This document shows positions 45,487-60,156 of a DNA stretch of 64,000 nucleotides, in pieces (the stretch's first letter is position 1; the number at the start of each line of letters is the position of its first letter). The notes under the pieces were generated by a model. It saw only the letters and a program-made list of their open reading frames with translations. It was not told the origin of the DNA and ran no database searches. Both the position numbers and the translations under genes were made by a program. This DNA comes from Biomphalaria glabrata. Its lineage: Eukaryota; Mollusca; Gastropoda; Planorbidae. The DNA lies in contig NC_074720.1 in NCBI RefSeq assembly GCF_947242115.1, positions 13,977,145 to 14,041,144 of the forward strand, written 5' to 3'.

Positions 45487-48255
45487 AAAAGAAAAAAATA
45501 AAAGTAATGAATGGTTTGAATTAAACACTATACAGATTGTCTTCTTTTCCTCTTCATCGCCTGTCAACAAATGTCTATTGTTGTTGTTTTTTTCCCCACT
45601 GGCATTGAGATCTGGGTAGTTTCAACTCTGAGAGAGACTGCTCATATCCCCTATAGCCAGACATTTTTCCATAGTTAATAATTTGTGTACGATCAAGTTT
45701 CTTGTCTGGTGTGCAGTAGCAGTTCAAGATATTTAGATTTTCTTCTGAAAGTCTGAGCTTTGTGCCCATTTTTTCTGTTGTGTGTCATTGTTACAAACTG
45801 TGTTTGTGATTGTAATGGTAGGGCTAAATTTATTAAATAGTTTTACTCTACCATGGCTTGCACAAGATGCTGAGATTCTGGTCAACATGGCCACGTGAAT
45901 GTATGTAGGGGTAGATGAGATGTGTGATTTTGAGGTTAGTTGGTGACTGGACTCTGTGAGAGTGAGGATAGTTTCAGAGTCGGAGTTAATCGAGAGTTGT
46001 GAGTATAGGAATTTTTTTCCTATCAACGATAGTCCATGTAGGGCGATGTATTTGTGTTGAAGTAATCTGATGACCTGACGTCTACTGTGTTTATATGTTA
46101 TATAGCTAAGAAAAGTATTTTATTAGCTATAAATCTGAGTTGTGTCTCTTTTGGAGATGATGTTAATGCTCCACTGTTAGACGTTGAGATACTATGTCGT
46201 CAAAAGATTGAACAAGGGCAGTGATCCAAACAACTAGACAACGACCTTCACAACCAGCCATGGCAACCCTATATAAAGGCGGTTGGCTGCATTCCATTTA
46301 AGGATTTATTTTTTTATAGACTTTTAGTTGTGAAGTGTTGGCCAGAAGTTTGAACTTTCTGATCACTGCTTCAGGCTTTACAAGCTCGCTCAAAGAGTTT
46401 CGCCCCGTTACTGTGACAAGTCACTCAATTTTATCTCAGCATTAATTATTATTATTTATTTATTTTATTTTAATTATTTCCCATTTTTAGTACCGATTTC
46501 ACTACCTACCCCTACCCTTTTCCTCTTCTCGCTAGACTTAGTCCACCACCTTGGGACAAGATCAAACAAACAGTCACTTACTTTGGTCTTCGGCGCCGGA
46601 TGTCCGACTTTCACGTCGAAACCACCTGGGATGGAATACACTTCTTCTCCACCCACGTCTCTCTTTGATCAAGGAGATTATTCGTGTCACCACGCCTCTT
46701 GACCCTTCCAATGTGCATCTTTCGTCGGACTTTACCCATGTGAGAGATAATCCTTAGCCTAGCGCATTTCCTGTTTCCGCCCATCTCTTCCGGACCTTTA
46801 TAAGATAGAATAAGGCGAGTTAGACTCACTCCGTCACTTATTCTTTTCGCTGACCAGTCGAGTCTGGACTACTTCATTCACTCTTACTTCTAGAAGAATA
46901 AAATTAGTGGTAAGCCGAACTTAATCACAGTTCCATCTTAATTAGTCTGTGTATATTTCTCACTGGATGTTACCATGTGGATTTTATTATTTCATTTATA
47001 TTTAATTAGTGCATTGTGTATTTCTCATTGTCGTTAGTAGAAAACATAAACATGGCATATGTATATATTTATGTATTGCATTATTCTATTAATGCCACGT
47101 TGCTCAATTGATCGTTGATGCAACCATGTATATATTAGTACATCTGATTTTGTTCCCTTTATCTCGGCTGACCGCCTTGATAATTTTACCAGCGCACTAA
47201 TACTGCGCAATTAGAAAAGAGATATGAATTATCTCCCCTTTACTCATTTTACTCTAACGAGAGTTGCGCCCCTTGAACGGACACTCTCTCCATTCAAGCG
47301 CTTTCCATTGTTCATGACCGACGGCCATATGTAAACAAACCGTGTATTGCTTGTCTAAATGTGTTGGAGGCAGGACGCCACATCTATTAGAATCGTCGCT
47401 GAACGAGGTTGCGTTCAATGTATTATGCACCACGGAGGCCCATTGAGTCCAACGCGAGCCTGCTTTTCTTTCTCGGTAGCCTTTGATCATTCAAGATCAT
47501 TTGCAATGCAGCAGTTGTTTGGTCTCGGAGCTGTCTCTTCTAGAAGAATTACTATCCCTAGCGTCATCTACCCTGGTTAAATCGCCCTATACTCACTTTT
47601 CGCAATCTTGATTTATGAGATGTTTTTAGTGAATATCCTAAGCATTGGAATACCCCACGTCATCTTCCATGACTGCAAACCAGTTGGTCCGCGGCTGTTT
47701 ATTCACAGCTAAAACCTTACATCTAAGGTTCCTTCCCCTATCAGCCACCAGGAGACGTGCTTGGCAGAAGATTTTTTTTCTTCTATTAAATCTCTACACA
47801 TCTGATGCAGAGGTTCCGGCAAATAATGAAATATTATTCTTTGTCTATTATGCTATAAGTGTAACTGTAAAATATAGTGAACTATTTGTCAAGAGAAATC
47901 AACTAGTAGCCAAAGACAGACAAGTGGCATAAGCATGTCGTTTTTTTAAAACTACAATATTAGGTCAATATGCTTAAGGGGAAGTAACTAGCTATATCTT
48001 TAGACAATCTTTTGAAGAGTCTTAATTTTCCCTATTATATGTTTGAAAAACAAAATATTTAACATTATGTTTCAATTAAATAAGAAAAATAATGTGTAAC
48101 TGCACACAAAAATATTTCCACTATCTGTAGCGTATTTGCGCATAAAAGAAATATATATTTACTATTAAACAGCCTGTATTCTCTTGTAATATTGCAAAGC
48201 TTAAGGTTGTTACATTAAATTTTTAGAGACCGCCGGATACACCCCACACATTTTC

Positions 48256-48420
48256 ATACTTACCTGGCATAGGACAAACGGTGATCACCCACGGCCGTTC
48301 TCCCAGGTCGAGGCTCACTCATTGCACTTCGGGTGGGCTGAAGCCTGCGATCACCCCAAATGTGGGTGACTCGGGTGCGTAATTTTTGCGTATGGGGAAC
48401 TGCGTTCGCGCTAATCCCTG
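48256..48420 (+). ncRNA. RNU1: U1 spliceosomal snRNA, unit 8 (165 nt)
   Basis: Majority type, complete, with promoter region and 3' box. Confidence 0.95.
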
Positions 48421-51189
48421 AAAAGAAAAAAATAAAAGTAATGAATGGTTTGAATTAAACACTATACAGATTGTCTTCTTTTCCTCTTCATCGCCTGTCA
48501 ACAAATGTCTATTGTTGTTGTTTTTTTCCCCACTGGCATTGAGATCTGGGTAGTTTCAACTCTGAGAGAGACTGCTCATATCCCCTATAGCCAGACATTT
48601 TTCCATAGTTAATAATTTGTGTACGATCAAGTTTCTTGTCTGGTGTGCAGTAGCAGTTCAAGATATTTAGATTTTCTTCTGAAAGTCTGAGCTTTGTGCC
48701 CATTTTTTCTGTTGTGTGTCATTGTTACAAACTGTGTTTGTGATTGTAATGGTAGGGCTAAATTTATTAAATAGTTTTACTCTACCATGGCTTGCACAAG
48801 ATGCTGAGATTCTGGTCAACATGGCCACGTGAATGTATGTAGGGGTAGATGAGATGTGTGATTTTGAGGTTAGTTGGTGACTGGACTCTGTGAGAGTGAG
48901 GATAGTTTCAGAGTCGGAGTTAATCGAGAGTTGTGAGTATAGGAATTTTTTTCCTATCAACGATAGTCCATGTAGGGCGATGTATTTGTGTTGAAGTAAT
49001 CTGATGACCTGACGTCTACTGTGTTTATATGTTATATAGCTAAGAAAAGTATTTTATTAGCTATAAATCTGAGTTGTGTCTCTTTTGGAGATGATGTTAA
49101 TGCTCCACTGTTAGACGTTGAGATACTATGTCGTCAAAAGATTGAACAAGGGCAGTGATCCAAACAACTAGACAACGACCTTCACAACCAGCCATGGCAA
49201 CCCTATATAAAGGCGGTTGGCTGCATTCCATTTAAGGATTTATTTTTTTATAGACTTTTAGTTGTGAAGTGTTGGCCAGAAGTTTGAACTTTCTGATCAC
49301 TGCTTCAGGCTTTACAAGCTCGCTCAAAGAGTTTCGCCCCGTTACTGTGACAAGTCACTCAATTTTATCTCAGCATTAATTATTATTATTTATTTATTTT
49401 ATTTTAATTATTTCCCATTTTTAGTACCGATTTCACTACCTACCCCTACCCTTTTCCTCTTCTCGCTAGACTTAGTCCACCACCTTGGGACAAGATCAAA
49501 CAAACAGTCACTTACTTTGGTCTTCGGCGCCGGATGTCCGACTTTCACGTCGAAACCACCTGGGATGGAATACACTTCTTCTCCACCCACGTCTCTCTTT
49601 GATCAAGGAGATTATTCGTGTCACCACGCCTCTTGACCCTTCCAATGTGCATCTTTCGTCGGACTTTACCCATGTGAGAGATAATCCTTAGCCTAGCGCA
49701 TTTCCTGTTTCCGCCCATCTCTTCCGGACCTTTATAAGATAGAATAAGGCGAGTTAGACTCACTCCGTCACTTATTCTTTTCGCTGACCAGTCGAGTCTG
49801 GACTACTTCATTCACTCTTACTTCTAGAAGAATAAAATTAGTGGTAAGCCGAACTTAATCACAGTTCCATCTTAATTAGTCTGTGTATATTTCTCACTGG
49901 ATGTTACCATGTGGATTTTATTATTTCATTTATATTTAATTAGTGCATTGTGTATTTCTCATTGTCGTGAGTAGAAAACATAAACATGGCATATGTATAT
50001 ATTTATGTATTGCATTATTCTATTAATGCCACGTTGCTCAATTGATCGTTGATGCAACCATGTATATATTAGTACATCTGATTTTGTTCCCTTTATCTCG
50101 GCTGACCGCCTTGATAATTTTACCAGCGCACTAATACTGCGCAATTAGAAAAGAGATATGAATTATCTCCCCTTTACTCATTTTACTCTAACGAGAGTTG
50201 CGCCCCTTGAACGGACACTCTCTCCATTCAAGCGCTTTCCATTGTTCATGACCGACGGCCATATGTAAACAAACCGTGTATTGCTTGTCTAAATGTGTTG
50301 GAGGCAGGACGCCACATCTATTAGAATCGTCGCTGAACGAGGTTGCGTTCAATGTATTATGCACCACGGAGGCCCATTGAGTCCAACGCGAGCCTGCTTT
50401 TCTTTCTCGGTAGCCTTTGATCATTCAAGATCATTTGCAATGCAGCAGTTGTTTGGTCTTGGAGCTGTCTCTTCTAGAAGAATTACTATCCCTAGCGTCA
50501 TCTACCCTGGTTAAATCGCCCTATACTCACTTTTCGCAATCTTGATTTATGAGATGTTTTTAGTGAATATCCTAAGCATTGGAATACCCCACGTCATCTT
50601 CCATGACTGCAAACCAGTTGGTCCGCGGCTGTTTATTCACAGCTAAAACCTTACATCTAAGGTTCCTTCCCCTATCAGCCACCAGGAGACGTGCTTGGCA
50701 GAAGATTTTTTTTCTTCTATTAAATCTCTACACATCTCTTGCAGAGGTTCCGGCAAATAATGAAATATTATTCTTTGTCTATTATGCTATAAGTGTAACT
50801 GTAAAATATAGTGAACTATTTGTCAAGAGAAATCAACTAGTAGCCAAAGACAGACAAGTGGCATAAGCATGTCGTTTTTTTTAAACTACAATATTAGGTC
50901 AATATGCTTAAGGGGAAGTAACTAGCTATATCTTTAGACAATCTTTTGAAGAGTCTTAATTTTCCCTATTATATGTTTGAAAAACAAAATATTTAACATT
51001 ATGTTTCAATTAAATAAGAAAAATAATGTGTAACTGCACACAAAAATATTTCCACTATCTGTAGCGTATTTGCGCATAAAAGAAATATATATTTACTATT
51101 AAACAGCCTGTATTCTCTTGTAATATTGCAAAGCTTAAGGTTGTTACATTAAATTTTTAGAGACCGCCGGATACACCCCACACATTTTC

Positions 51190-51354
51190 ATACTTACCTG
51201 GCATAGGACAAACGGTGATCACCCACGGCCGTTCTCCCAGGTCGAGGCTCACTCATTGCACTTCGGGTGGGCTGAAGCCTGCGATCACCCCAAATGTGGG
51301 TGACTCGGGTGCGTAATTTTTGCGTATGGGGAACTGCGTTCGCGCTAATCCCTG
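51190..51354 (+). ncRNA. RNU1: U1 spliceosomal snRNA, unit 9 (165 nt)
   Basis: Majority type, complete. The R body of this unit has the CTCTTGCAG variant otherwise found in units 2, 4 and 5, next to an intact U1. Confidence 0.95.
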
Positions 51355-54123
51355 AAAAGAAAAAAATAAAAGTAATGAATGGTTTGAATTAAACACTATA
51401 CAGATTGTCTTCTTTTCCTCTTCATCGCCTGTCAACAAATGTCTATTGTTGTTGTTTTTTTCCCCACTGGCATTGAGATCTGGGTAGTTTCAACTCTGAG
51501 AGAGACTGCTCATATCCCCTATAGCCAGACATTTTTCCATAGTTAATAATTTGTGTACGATCAAGTTTCTTGTCTGGTGTGCAGTAGCAGTTCAAGATAT
51601 TTAGATTTTCTTCTGAAAGTCTGAGCTTTGTGCCCATTTTTTCTGTTGTGTGTCATTGTTACAAACTGTGTTTGTGATTGTAATGGTAGGGCTAAATTTA
51701 TTAAATAGTTTTACTCTACCATGGCTTGCACAAGATGCTGAGATTCTGGTCAACATGGCCACGTGAATGTATGTAGGGGTAGATGAGATGTGTGATTTTG
51801 AGGTTAGTTGGTGACTGGACTCTGTGAGAGTGAGGATAGTTTCAGAGTCGGAGTTAATCGAGAGTTGTGAGTATAGGAATTTTTTTCCTATCAACGATAG
51901 TCCATGTAGGGCGATGTATTTGTGTTGAAGTAATCTGATGACCTGACGTCTACTGTGTTTATATGTTATATAGCTAAGAAAAGTATTTTATTAGCTATAA
52001 ATCTGAGTTGTGTCTCTTTTGGAGATGATGTTAATGCTCCACTGTTAGACGTTGAGATACTATGTCGTCAAAAGATTGAACAAGGGCAGTGATCCAAACA
52101 ACTAGACAACGACCTTCACAACCAGCCATGGCAACCCTATATAAAGGCGGTTGGCTGCATTCCATTTAAGGATTTATTTTTTTATAGACTTTTAGTTGTG
52201 AAGTGTTGGCCAGAAGTTTGAACTTTCTGATCACTGCTTCAGGCTTTACAAGCTCGCTCAAAGAGTTTCGCCCCGTTACTGTGACAAGTCACTCAATTTT
52301 ATCTCAGCATTAATTATTATTATTTATTTATTTTATTTTAATTATTTCCCATTTTTAGTACCGATTTCACTACCTACCCCTACCCTTTTCCTCTTCTCGC
52401 TAGACTTAGTCCACCACCTTGGGACAAGATCAAACAAACAGTCACTTACTTTGGTCTTCGGCGCCGGATGTCCGACTTTCACGTCGAAACCACCTGGGAT
52501 GGAATACACTTCTTCTCCACCCACGTCTCTCTTTGATCAAGGAGATTATTCGTGTCACCACGCCTCTTGACCCTTCCAATGTGCATCTTTCGTCGGACTT
52601 TACCCATGTGAGAGATAATCCTTAGCCTAGCGCATTTCCTGTTTCCGCCCATCTCTTCCGGACCTTTATAAGATAGAATAAGGCGAGTTAGACTCACTCC
52701 GTCACTTATTCTTTTCGCTGACCAGTCGAGTCTGGACTACTTCATTCACTCTTACTTCTAGAAGAATAAAATTAGTGGTAAGCCGAACTTAATCACAGTT
52801 CCATCTTAATTAGTCTGTGTATATTTCTCACTGGATGTTACCATGTGGATTTTATTATTTCATTTATATTTAATTAGTGCATTGTGTATTTCTCATTGTC
52901 GTGAGTAGAAAACATAAACATGGCATATGTATATATTTATGTATTGCATTATTCTATTAATGCCACGTTGCTCAATTGATCGTTGATGCAACCATGTATA
53001 TATTAGTACATCTGATTTTGTTCCCTTTATCTCGGCTGACCACCTTGATAATTTTACCAGCGCACTAATACTGCGCAATTAGAAAAGAGATATGAATTAT
53101 CTCCCCTTTACTCATTTTACTCTAACGAGAGTTGCGCCCCTTGAACGGACACTCTCTCCATTCAAGCGCTTTCCATTGTTCATGACCGACGGCCATATGT
53201 AAACAAACCGTGTATTGCTTGTCTAAATGTGTTGGAGGCAGGACGCCACATCTATTAGAATCGTCGCTGAACGAGGTTGCGTTCAATGTATTATGCACCA
53301 CGGAGGCCCATTGAGTCCAACGCGAGCCTGCTTTTCTTTCTCGGTAGCCTTTGATCATTCAAGATCATTTGCAATGCAGCAGTTGTTTGGTCTTGGAGCT
53401 GTCTCTTCTAGAAGAATTACTATCCCTAGCGTCATCTACCCTGGTTAAATCGCCCTATACTCACTTTTCGCAATCTTGATTTATGAGATGTTTTTAGTGA
53501 ATATCCTAAGCATTGGAATACCCCACGTCATCTTCCATGACTGCAAACCAGTTGGTCCGCGGCTGTTTATTCACAGCTAAAACCTTACATCTAAGGTTCC
53601 TTCCCCTATCAGCCACCAGGAGACGTGCTTGGCAGAAGATTTTTTTTCTTCTATTAAATCTCTACACATCTGATGCAGAGGTTCCGGCAAATAATGAAAT
53701 ATTATTCTTTGTCTATTATGCTATAAGTGTAACTGTAAAATATAGTGAACTATTTGTCAAGAGAAATCAACTAGTAGCCAAAGACAGACAAGTGGCATAA
53801 GCATGTCGTTTTTTTTAAACTACAATATTAGGTCAATATGCTTAAGGGGAAGTAACTAGCTATATCTTTAGACAATCTTTTGAAGAGTCTTAATTTTCCC
53901 TATTATATGTTTGAAAAACAAAATATTTAACATTATGTTTCAATTAAATAAGAAAAATAATGTGTAACTGCACACAAAAATATTTCCACTATCTGTAGCG
54001 TATTTGCGCATAAAAGAAATATATATTTACTATTAAACAGCCTGTATTCTCTTGTAATATTGCAAAGCTTAAGGTTGTTACATTAAATTTTTAGAGACCG
54101 CCGGATACACCCCACACATTTTC

Positions 54124-54288
54124 ATACTTACCTGGCATAGGACAAACGGTGATCACCCACGGCCGTTCTCCCAGGTCGAGGCTCACTCATTGCACTTTGG
54201 GTGGGCTGAAGCCTGCGATCACCCCAAATGTGGGTGACTCGGGTGCGTAATTTTTGCGTATGGGGAACTGCGTTCGCGCTAATCCCTG
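54124..54288 (+). ncRNA. RNU1: U1 spliceosomal snRNA, unit 10 (165 nt)
   Basis: Complete. One change, CACTTTGGG for CACTTCGGG, alters the last base of the stem-loop II loop outside the AUUGCAC core, so U1A binding is probably kept. Confidence 0.94.
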
Positions 54289-57057
54289 AAAAGAAAAAAA
54301 TAAAAGTAATGAATGGTTTGAATTAAACACTATACAGATTGTCTTCTTTTCCTCTTCATCGCCTGTCAACAAATGTCTATTGTTGTTGTTTTTTTCCCCA
54401 CTGGCATTGAGATCTGGGTAGTTTCAACTCTGAGAGAGACTGCTCATATCCCCTATAGCCAGACATTTTTCCATAGTTAATAATTTGTGTACGATCAAGT
54501 TTCTTGTCTGGTGTGCAGTAGCAGTTCAAGATATTTAGATTTTCTTCTGAAAGTCTGAGCTTTGTGCCCATTTTTTCTGTTGTGTGTCATTGTTACAAAC
54601 TGTGTTTGTGATTGTAATGGTAGGGCTAAATTTATTAAATAGTTTTACTCTACCATGGCTTGCACGAGATGCTGAGATTCTGGTCAACAGGGCCACGTGA
54701 ATGTATGTAGGGGTAGATGAGATGTGTGATTTTGAGGTTAGTTGGTGACTGGACTCTGTGAGAGTGAGGATAGTTTCAGAGTCGGAGTTAATCGAGAGTT
54801 GTGAGTATAGGAATTTTTTTCCTATCAACGATAGTCCATGTAGGGCGATGTATTTGTGTTGAAGTAATCTGATGACCTGACGTCTACTGTGTTTATATGT
54901 TATATAGCTAAGAAAAGTATTTTATTAGCTATAAATCTGAGTTGTGTCTCTTTTGGAGATGATGTTAATGCTCCACTGTTAGACGTTGAGATACTATGTC
55001 GTCAAAAGATTGAACAAGGGCAGTGATCCAAACAACTAGACAACGACCTTCACAACCAGCCATGGCAACCCTATATAAAGGCGGTTGGCTGCATTCCATT
55101 TAAGGATTTATTTTTTTATAGACTTTTAGTTGTGAAGTGTTGGCCAGAAGTTTGAACTTTCTGATCACTGCTTCAGGCTTTACAAGCTTGCTCAAAGAGT
55201 TTCGCCCCGTTACTGTGACAAGTCACTCAATTTTATCTCAGCATTAATTATTATTATTTATTTATTTTATTTTAATTATTTCCCATTTTTAGTACCGATT
55301 TCACTACCTACCCCTACCCTTTTCCTCTTCTCGCTAGACTTAGTCCACCACCTTGGGACAAGATCAAACAAACAGTCACTTACTTTGGTCTTCGGCGCCG
55401 GATGTCCGACTTTCACGTCGAAACCACCTGGGATGGAATACACTTCTTCTCCACCCACGTCTCTCTTTGATCAAGGAGATTATTCGTGTCACCACGCCTC
55501 TTGACCCTTCCAATGTGCATCTTTCGTCGGACTTTACCCATGTGAGAGATAATCCTTAGCCTAGCGCATTTCCTGTTTCCGCCCATCTCTTCCGGACCTT
55601 TATAAGATAGAATAAGGCGAGTTAGACTCACTCCGTCACTTATTCTTTTCGCTGACCAGTCGAGTCTGGACTACTTCATTCACTCTTACTTCTAGAAGAA
55701 TAAAATTAGTGGTAAGCCGAACTTAATCACAGTTCCATCTTAATTAGTCTGTGTATATTTCTCACTGGATGTTACCATGTGGATTTTATTATTTCATTTA
55801 TATTTAATTAGTGCATTGTGTATTTCTCATTGTCGTTAGTAGAAAACATAAACATGGCATATGTATATATTTATGTATTGCATTATTCTATTAATGCCAC
55901 GTTGCTCAATTGATCGTTGATGCAACCATGTATATATTAGTACATCTGATTTTGTTCCCTTTATCTCGGCTGACCGCCTTGATAATTTTACCAGCGCACT
56001 AATACTGCGCAATTAGAAAAGAGATATGAATTATCTCCCCTTTACTCATTTTACTCTAACGAGAGTTGCGCCCCTTGAACGGACACTCTCTCCATTCAAG
56101 CGCTTTCCATTGTTCATGACCGACGGCCATATGTAAACAAACCGTGTATTGCTTGTCTAAATGTGTTGGAGGCAGGACGCCACATCTATTAGAATCGTCG
56201 CTGAACGAGGTTGCGTTCAATGTATTATGCACCACGGAGGCCCATTGAGTCCAACGCGAGCCTGCTTTTCTTTCTCGGTAGCCTTTGATCATTCAAGATC
56301 ATTTGCAATGCAGCAGTTGTTTGGTCTCGGAGCTGTCTCTTCTAGAAGAATTACTATCCCTAGCGTCATCTACCCTGGTTAAATCGCCCTATACTCACTT
56401 TTCGCAATCTTGATTTATGAGATGTTTTTAGTGAATATCCTAAGCATTGGAATACCCCACGTCATCTTCCATGACTGCAAACCAGTTGGTCCGCGGCTGT
56501 TTATTCACAGCTAAAACCTTACATCTAAGGTTCCTTCCCCTATCAGCCACCAGGAGACGTGCTTGGCAGAAGATTTTTTTTCTTCTATTAAATCTCTACA
56601 CATCTGATGCAGAGGTTCCGGCAAATAATGAAATATTATTCTTTGTCTATTATGCTATAAGTGTAACTGTAAAATATAGTGAACTATTTGTCAAGAGAAA
56701 TCAACTAGTAGCCAAAGACAGACAAGTGGCATAAGCATGTCGTTTTTTTAAAACTACAATATTAGGTCAATATGCTTAAGGGGAAGTAACTAGCTATATC
56801 TTTAGACAATCTTTTGAAGAGTCTTAATTTTCCCTATTATATGTTTGAAAAACAAAATATTTAACATTATGTTTCAATTAAATAAGAAAAATAATGTGTA
56901 ACTGCACACAAAAATATTTCCACTATCTGTAGCGTATTTGCGCATAAAAGAAATATATATTTACTATTAAACAGCCTGTATTCTCTTGTAATATTGGAAA
57001 GCTTAAGGTTGTTACATTAAATTTTTAGAGACCGCCGGATACACCCCACACATTTTC

Positions 57058-57222
57058 ATACTTACCTGGCATAGGACAAACGGTGATCACCCACGGCCGT
57101 TCTCCCAGGTCGAGGCTCACTCATTGCACTTCGGGTGGGCTGAAGCCTGCGATCACCCCAAATGTGGGTGACTCGGGTGCGTAATTTTTGCGTATGGGGA
57201 ACTGCGTTCGCGCTAATCCCTG
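57058..57222 (+). ncRNA. RNU1: U1 spliceosomal snRNA, unit 11 (165 nt)
   Basis: Majority type, complete. The upstream flank has TATTGGAAAG, shared only with unit 12, just upstream of the candidate PSE. Confidence 0.95.
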
Positions 57223-59991
57223 AAAAGAAAAAAATAAAAGTAATGAATGGTTTGAATTAAACACTATACAGATTGTCTTCTTTTCCTCTTCATCGCCTGT
57301 CAACAAATGTCTATTGTTGTTGTTTTTTTCCCCACTGGCATTGAGATCTGGGTAGTTTCAACTCTGAGAGAGACTGCTCATATCCCCTATAGCCAGACAT
57401 TTTTCCATAGTTAATAATTTGTGTACGATCAAGTTTCTTGTCTGGTGTGCAGTAGCAGTTCAAGATATTTAGATTTTCTTCTGAAAGTCTGAGCTTTGTG
57501 CCCATTTTTTCTGTTGTGTGTCATTGTTACAAACTGTGTTTGTGATTGTAATGGTAGGGCTAAATTTATTAAATAGTTTTACTCTACCATGGCTTGCACG
57601 AGATGCTGAGATTCTGGTCAACAGGGCCACGTGAATGTATGTAGGGGTAGATGAGATGTGTGATTTTGAGGTTAGTTGGTGACTGGACTCTGTGAGAGTG
57701 AGGATAGTTTCAGAGTCGGAGTTAATCGAGAGTTGTGAGTATAGGAATTTTTTTCCTATCAACGATAGTCCATGTAGGGCGATGTATTTGTGTTGAAGTA
57801 ATCTGATGACCTGACGTCTACTGTGTTTATATGTTATATAGCTAAGAAAAGTATTTTATTAGCTATAAATCTGAGTTGTGTCTCTTTTGGAGATGATGTT
57901 AATGCTCCACTGTTAGACGTTGAGATACTATGTCGTCAAAAGATTGAACAAGGGCAGTGATCCAAACAACTAGACAACGACCTTCACAACCAGCCATGGC
58001 AACCCTATATAAAGGCGGTTGGCTGCATTCCATTTAAGGATTTATTTTTTTATAGACTTTTAGTTGTGAAGTGTTGGCCAGAAGTTTGAACTTTCTGATC
58101 ACTGCTTCAGGCTTTACAAGCTTGCTCAAAGAGTTTCGCCCCGTTACTGTGACAAGTCACTCAATTTTATCTCAGCATTAATTATTATTATTTATTTATT
58201 TTATTTTAATTATTTCCCATTTTTAGTACCGATTTCACTACCTACCCCTACCCTTTTCCTCTTCTCGCTAGACTTAGTCCACCACCTTGGGACAAGATCA
58301 AACAAACAGTCACTTACTTTGGTCTTCGGCGCCGGATGTCCGACTTTCACGTCGAAACCACCTGGGATGGAATACACTTCTTCTCCACCCACGTCTCTCT
58401 TTGATCAAGGAGATTATTCGTGTCACCACGCCTCTTGACCCTTCCAATGTGCATCTTTCGTCGGACTTTACCCATGTGAGAGATAATCCTTAGCCTAGCG
58501 CATTTCCTGTTTCCGCCCATCTCTTCCGGACCTTTATAAGATAGAATAAGGCGAGTTAGACTCACTCCGTCACTTATTCTTTTCGCTGACCAGTCGAGTC
58601 TGGACTACTTCATTCACTCTTACTTCTAGAAGAATAAAATTAGTGGTAAGCCGAACTTAATCACAGTTCCATCTTAATTAGTCTGTGTATATTTCTCACT
58701 GGATGTTACCATGTGGATTTTATTATTTCATTTATATTTAATTAGTGCATTGTGTATTTCTCATTGTCGTTAGTAGAAAACATAAACATGGCATATGTAT
58801 ATATTTATGTATTGCATTATTCTATTAATGCCACGTTGCTCAATTGATCGTTGATGCAACCATGTATATATTAGTACATCTGATTTTGTTCCCTTTATCT
58901 CGGCTGACCGCCTTGATAATTTTACCAGCGCACTAATACTGCGCAATTAGAAAAGAGATATGAATTATCTCCCCTTTACTCATTTTACTCTAACGAGAGT
59001 TGCGCCCCTTGAACGGACACTCTCTCCATTCAAGCGCTTTCCATTGTTCATGACCGACGGCCATATGTAAACAAACCGTGTATTGCTTGTCTAAATGTGT
59101 TGGAGGCAGGACGCCACATCTATTAGAATCGTTGCTGAACGAGGTTGCGTTCAATGTATTATGCACCACGGAGGCCCATTGAGTCCAACGCGAGCCTGCT
59201 TTTCTTTCTCGGTAGCCTTTGATCATTCAAGATCATTTGCAATGCAGCAGTTGTTTGGTCTCGGAGCTGTCTCTTCTAGAAGAATTACTATCCCTAGCGT
59301 CATCTACCCTGGTTAAATCGCCCTATACTCACTTTTCGCAATCTTGATTTATGAGATGTTTTTAGTGAATATCCTAAGCATTGGAATACCCCACGTCATC
59401 TTCCATGACTGCAAACCAGTTGGTCCGCGGCTGTTTATTCACAGCTAAAACCTTACATCTAAGGTTCCTTCCCCTATCAGCCACCAGGAGACGTGCTTGG
59501 CAGAAGATTTTTTTTCTTCTATTAAATCTCTACACATCTGATGCAGAGGTTCCGGCAAATAATGAAATATTATTCTTTGTCTATTATGCTATAAGTGTAA
59601 CTGTAAAATATAGTGAACTATTTGTCAAGAGAAATCAACTAGTAGCCAAAGACAGACAAGTGGCATAAGCATGTCGTTTTTTTAAAACTACAATATTAGG
59701 TCAATATGCTTAAGGGGAAGTAACTAGCTATATCTTTAGACAATCTTTTGAAGAGTCTTAATTTTCCCTATTATATGTTTGAAAAACAAAATATTTAACA
59801 TTATGTTTCAATTAAATAAGAAAAATAATGTGTAACTGCACACAAAAATATTTCCACTATCTGTAGCGTATTTGCGCATAAAAGAAATATATATTTACTA
59901 TTAAACAGCCTGTATTCTCTTGTAATATTGGAAAGCTTAAGGTTGTTACATTAAATTTTTAGAGACCGCCGGATACACCCCACACATTTTC

Positions 59992-60156
59992 ATACTTACC
60001 TGGCATAGGACAAACGGTGATCACCCACGGCCGTTCTCCCAGGTCGAGGCTCACTCATTGCACTTCGGGTGGGCTGAAGCCTGCGATCACCCCAAATGTG
60101 GGTGACTCGGGTGCGTAATTTTTGCGTATGGGGAACTGCGTTCGCGCTAATCCCTG
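59992..60156 (+). ncRNA. RNU1: U1 spliceosomal snRNA, unit 12 (165 nt)
   Basis: Majority type, complete. The unit is 6 bp shorter than its neighbours because of a small deletion near 61242 in the inserted segment. Confidence 0.95.
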